Below the pieces are notes generated by a model. It was not told the DNA's origin. It made no database searches and saw only the letters and a program-made list of their open reading frames with translations. DNA of 64,000 nucleotides from Anoxybacillus ayderensis. GTDB lineage: Bacteria; Bacillota; Bacilli; Bacillales; Anoxybacillaceae. Positions 63,582-64,000 of the stretch are shown here, one piece after another. Both the position numbers and the translations under genes were made by a program. The number at the start of each line of letters is the position of its first letter. Positions within the stretch are counted from its first letter, which is position 1. The stretch is taken from the NCBI RefSeq assembly GCF_000833605.1, contig NZ_JXTG01000003.1:124001-188000 (forward strand), written 5' to 3'.

Positions 63582-64000
63582 GCCCCTCCCCCTTTCTCGT
63601 TAGCGAAAACGGCATCATATGAAATGGCACGTCTTTTTCTTCAAGCATATCGCTTACAACTCTTCCTGTGATGGCGCTTAGCAAAATGCCGTTTCGATAA
63701 TGCCCTGTCACAACGAATACGTTTTCATATTGTGGATGCGCTCCGATATAAGGCATGCCATCTTTTGTTTGTGGGCGAATGCCTGCCCACGCTTTTTCAA
63801 ATGTGGAATGAGCGATAGCCGGAACGATTTGCATCGCACGCGCTAGCAAATGATGCACGCTACTTGCTTGCACCGTTTTGGCAAACGAATGCGCGATGGC
63901 GCTAGCGCCGATGACAAGGCGATTGTTCGCTTTCGGCACAATATAACAGCCGTTTTTCGCAAATACAGTTGTTTGTAAAAGCGGTGTCTCTGTCGTCACC
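63565..64000 (-). CDS. thiO: Glycine oxidase ThiO, C-terminal part, cut by window edge
   Basis: The last 145 or so residues of a D-amino-acid-oxidase-fold flavoenzyme. It contains CYIVPKANNRLVIGASAIAH, AWAGIRPQTKDGMPYIGAHP and VVTGHYRNGILLSAITGRVV. It makes iminoglycine for the thiazole ring. The true start lies outside the window; the GTG at 63999 is internal. Confidence 0.92.
   Translation of the reverse strand, partial: VTTETPLLQTTVFAKNGCYIVPKANNRLVIGASAIAHSFAKTVQASSVHHLLARAMQIVPAIAHSTFEKAWAGIRPQTKDGMPYIGAHPQYENVFVVTGHYRNGILLSAITGRVVSDMLEEKDVPFHMMPFSLTRKGEGHALHH

Noticed and set aside
1-64000. CRISPR arrays, rRNA genes, canonical tRNAs and prophage genes
   Set aside because: No regularly spaced direct repeats, no rRNA-like sequence, no fully canonical tRNA and no integrase or phage structural gene was seen; the IS630 element is the only clear mobile element with a transposase.

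Overview
The window looks like a chromosome segment of a thermophilic or thermotolerant spore-forming Bacillaceae, most like Anoxybacillus or Geobacillus. Gene content and order largely follow Bacillus subtilis: addB-yhjE, comK, yhfN, yhfI-yhfH, lcfB, hemEHY-yhgD-yhgE, hmoB, yhaA, ecsAB, hit, prsA, sscA, yhaI, hpr, trpP, serC, yhaL, yhzD, hemZ, yhaX, yheAB, sspB and a thiazole operon. The genus is inference; the Bacillaceae assignment rests on many specific proteins (ComK, ScoC/Hpr, YhfH, SscA, YhaL, an alpha/beta SASP).

Layout. 1-6165: DNA repair (AddB, cut by the window edge), a TVP38 membrane protein, the competence master regulator ComK, isocitrate lyase, a Ste24-like protease and a Sco copper chaperone. 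6167-17793: a signalling block with two chemoreceptors, an XRE regulator, an HD-GYP protein, a LuxR-type regulator, an EAL/HDOD protein and a PAS-GGDEF-EAL protein split by an IS630-type element. 17807-20540: an amino-acid-type ABC importer. 20794-28134: fatty-acid activation under a FadR-like operator, and an acetate-type symporter operon (small membrane protein, DUF485, SSS, cNMP/CBS/DUF294, DnaQ-like exonuclease) with a good promoter and a cre-like site. 28448-34743: a maltodextrin operon malR-malE-malF-malG-malL with no ATPase of its own; the likely ATPase, MsmX, is at 57326-58438 and has a closely related operator-like site in its leader. 34881-41347: YhgE and its regulator YhgD, then hemY, hemH and hemE. 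41534-56264: haem handling, ecsAB, a candidate structured RNA, protein secretion and sporulation genes, trpP with a TRAP-type triplet leader, serC and hemZ. 56333-60713: a PucR-type regulator, msmX, sspB and a CNNM/CBS transporter. 60800-64000: thiD-thiF-thiG-thiS and the end of thiO.

The most interesting non-coding signals are: a 70-nt cloverleaf ending in ACCA directly upstream of sspB (58836-58905); an approximately 266-nt candidate structured RNA between ecsA and hit (45708-45973); a 118-bp repeat present twice, in opposite orientations, with two differences (20632-20749 and 46519-46636); a matched pair of 24-bp operator-like sequences flanking yhgD; and GAG triplets over the trpP start. 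Several small genes (27-59 codons) with good ribosome binding sites are also described. All identifications are by eye, without database searches.
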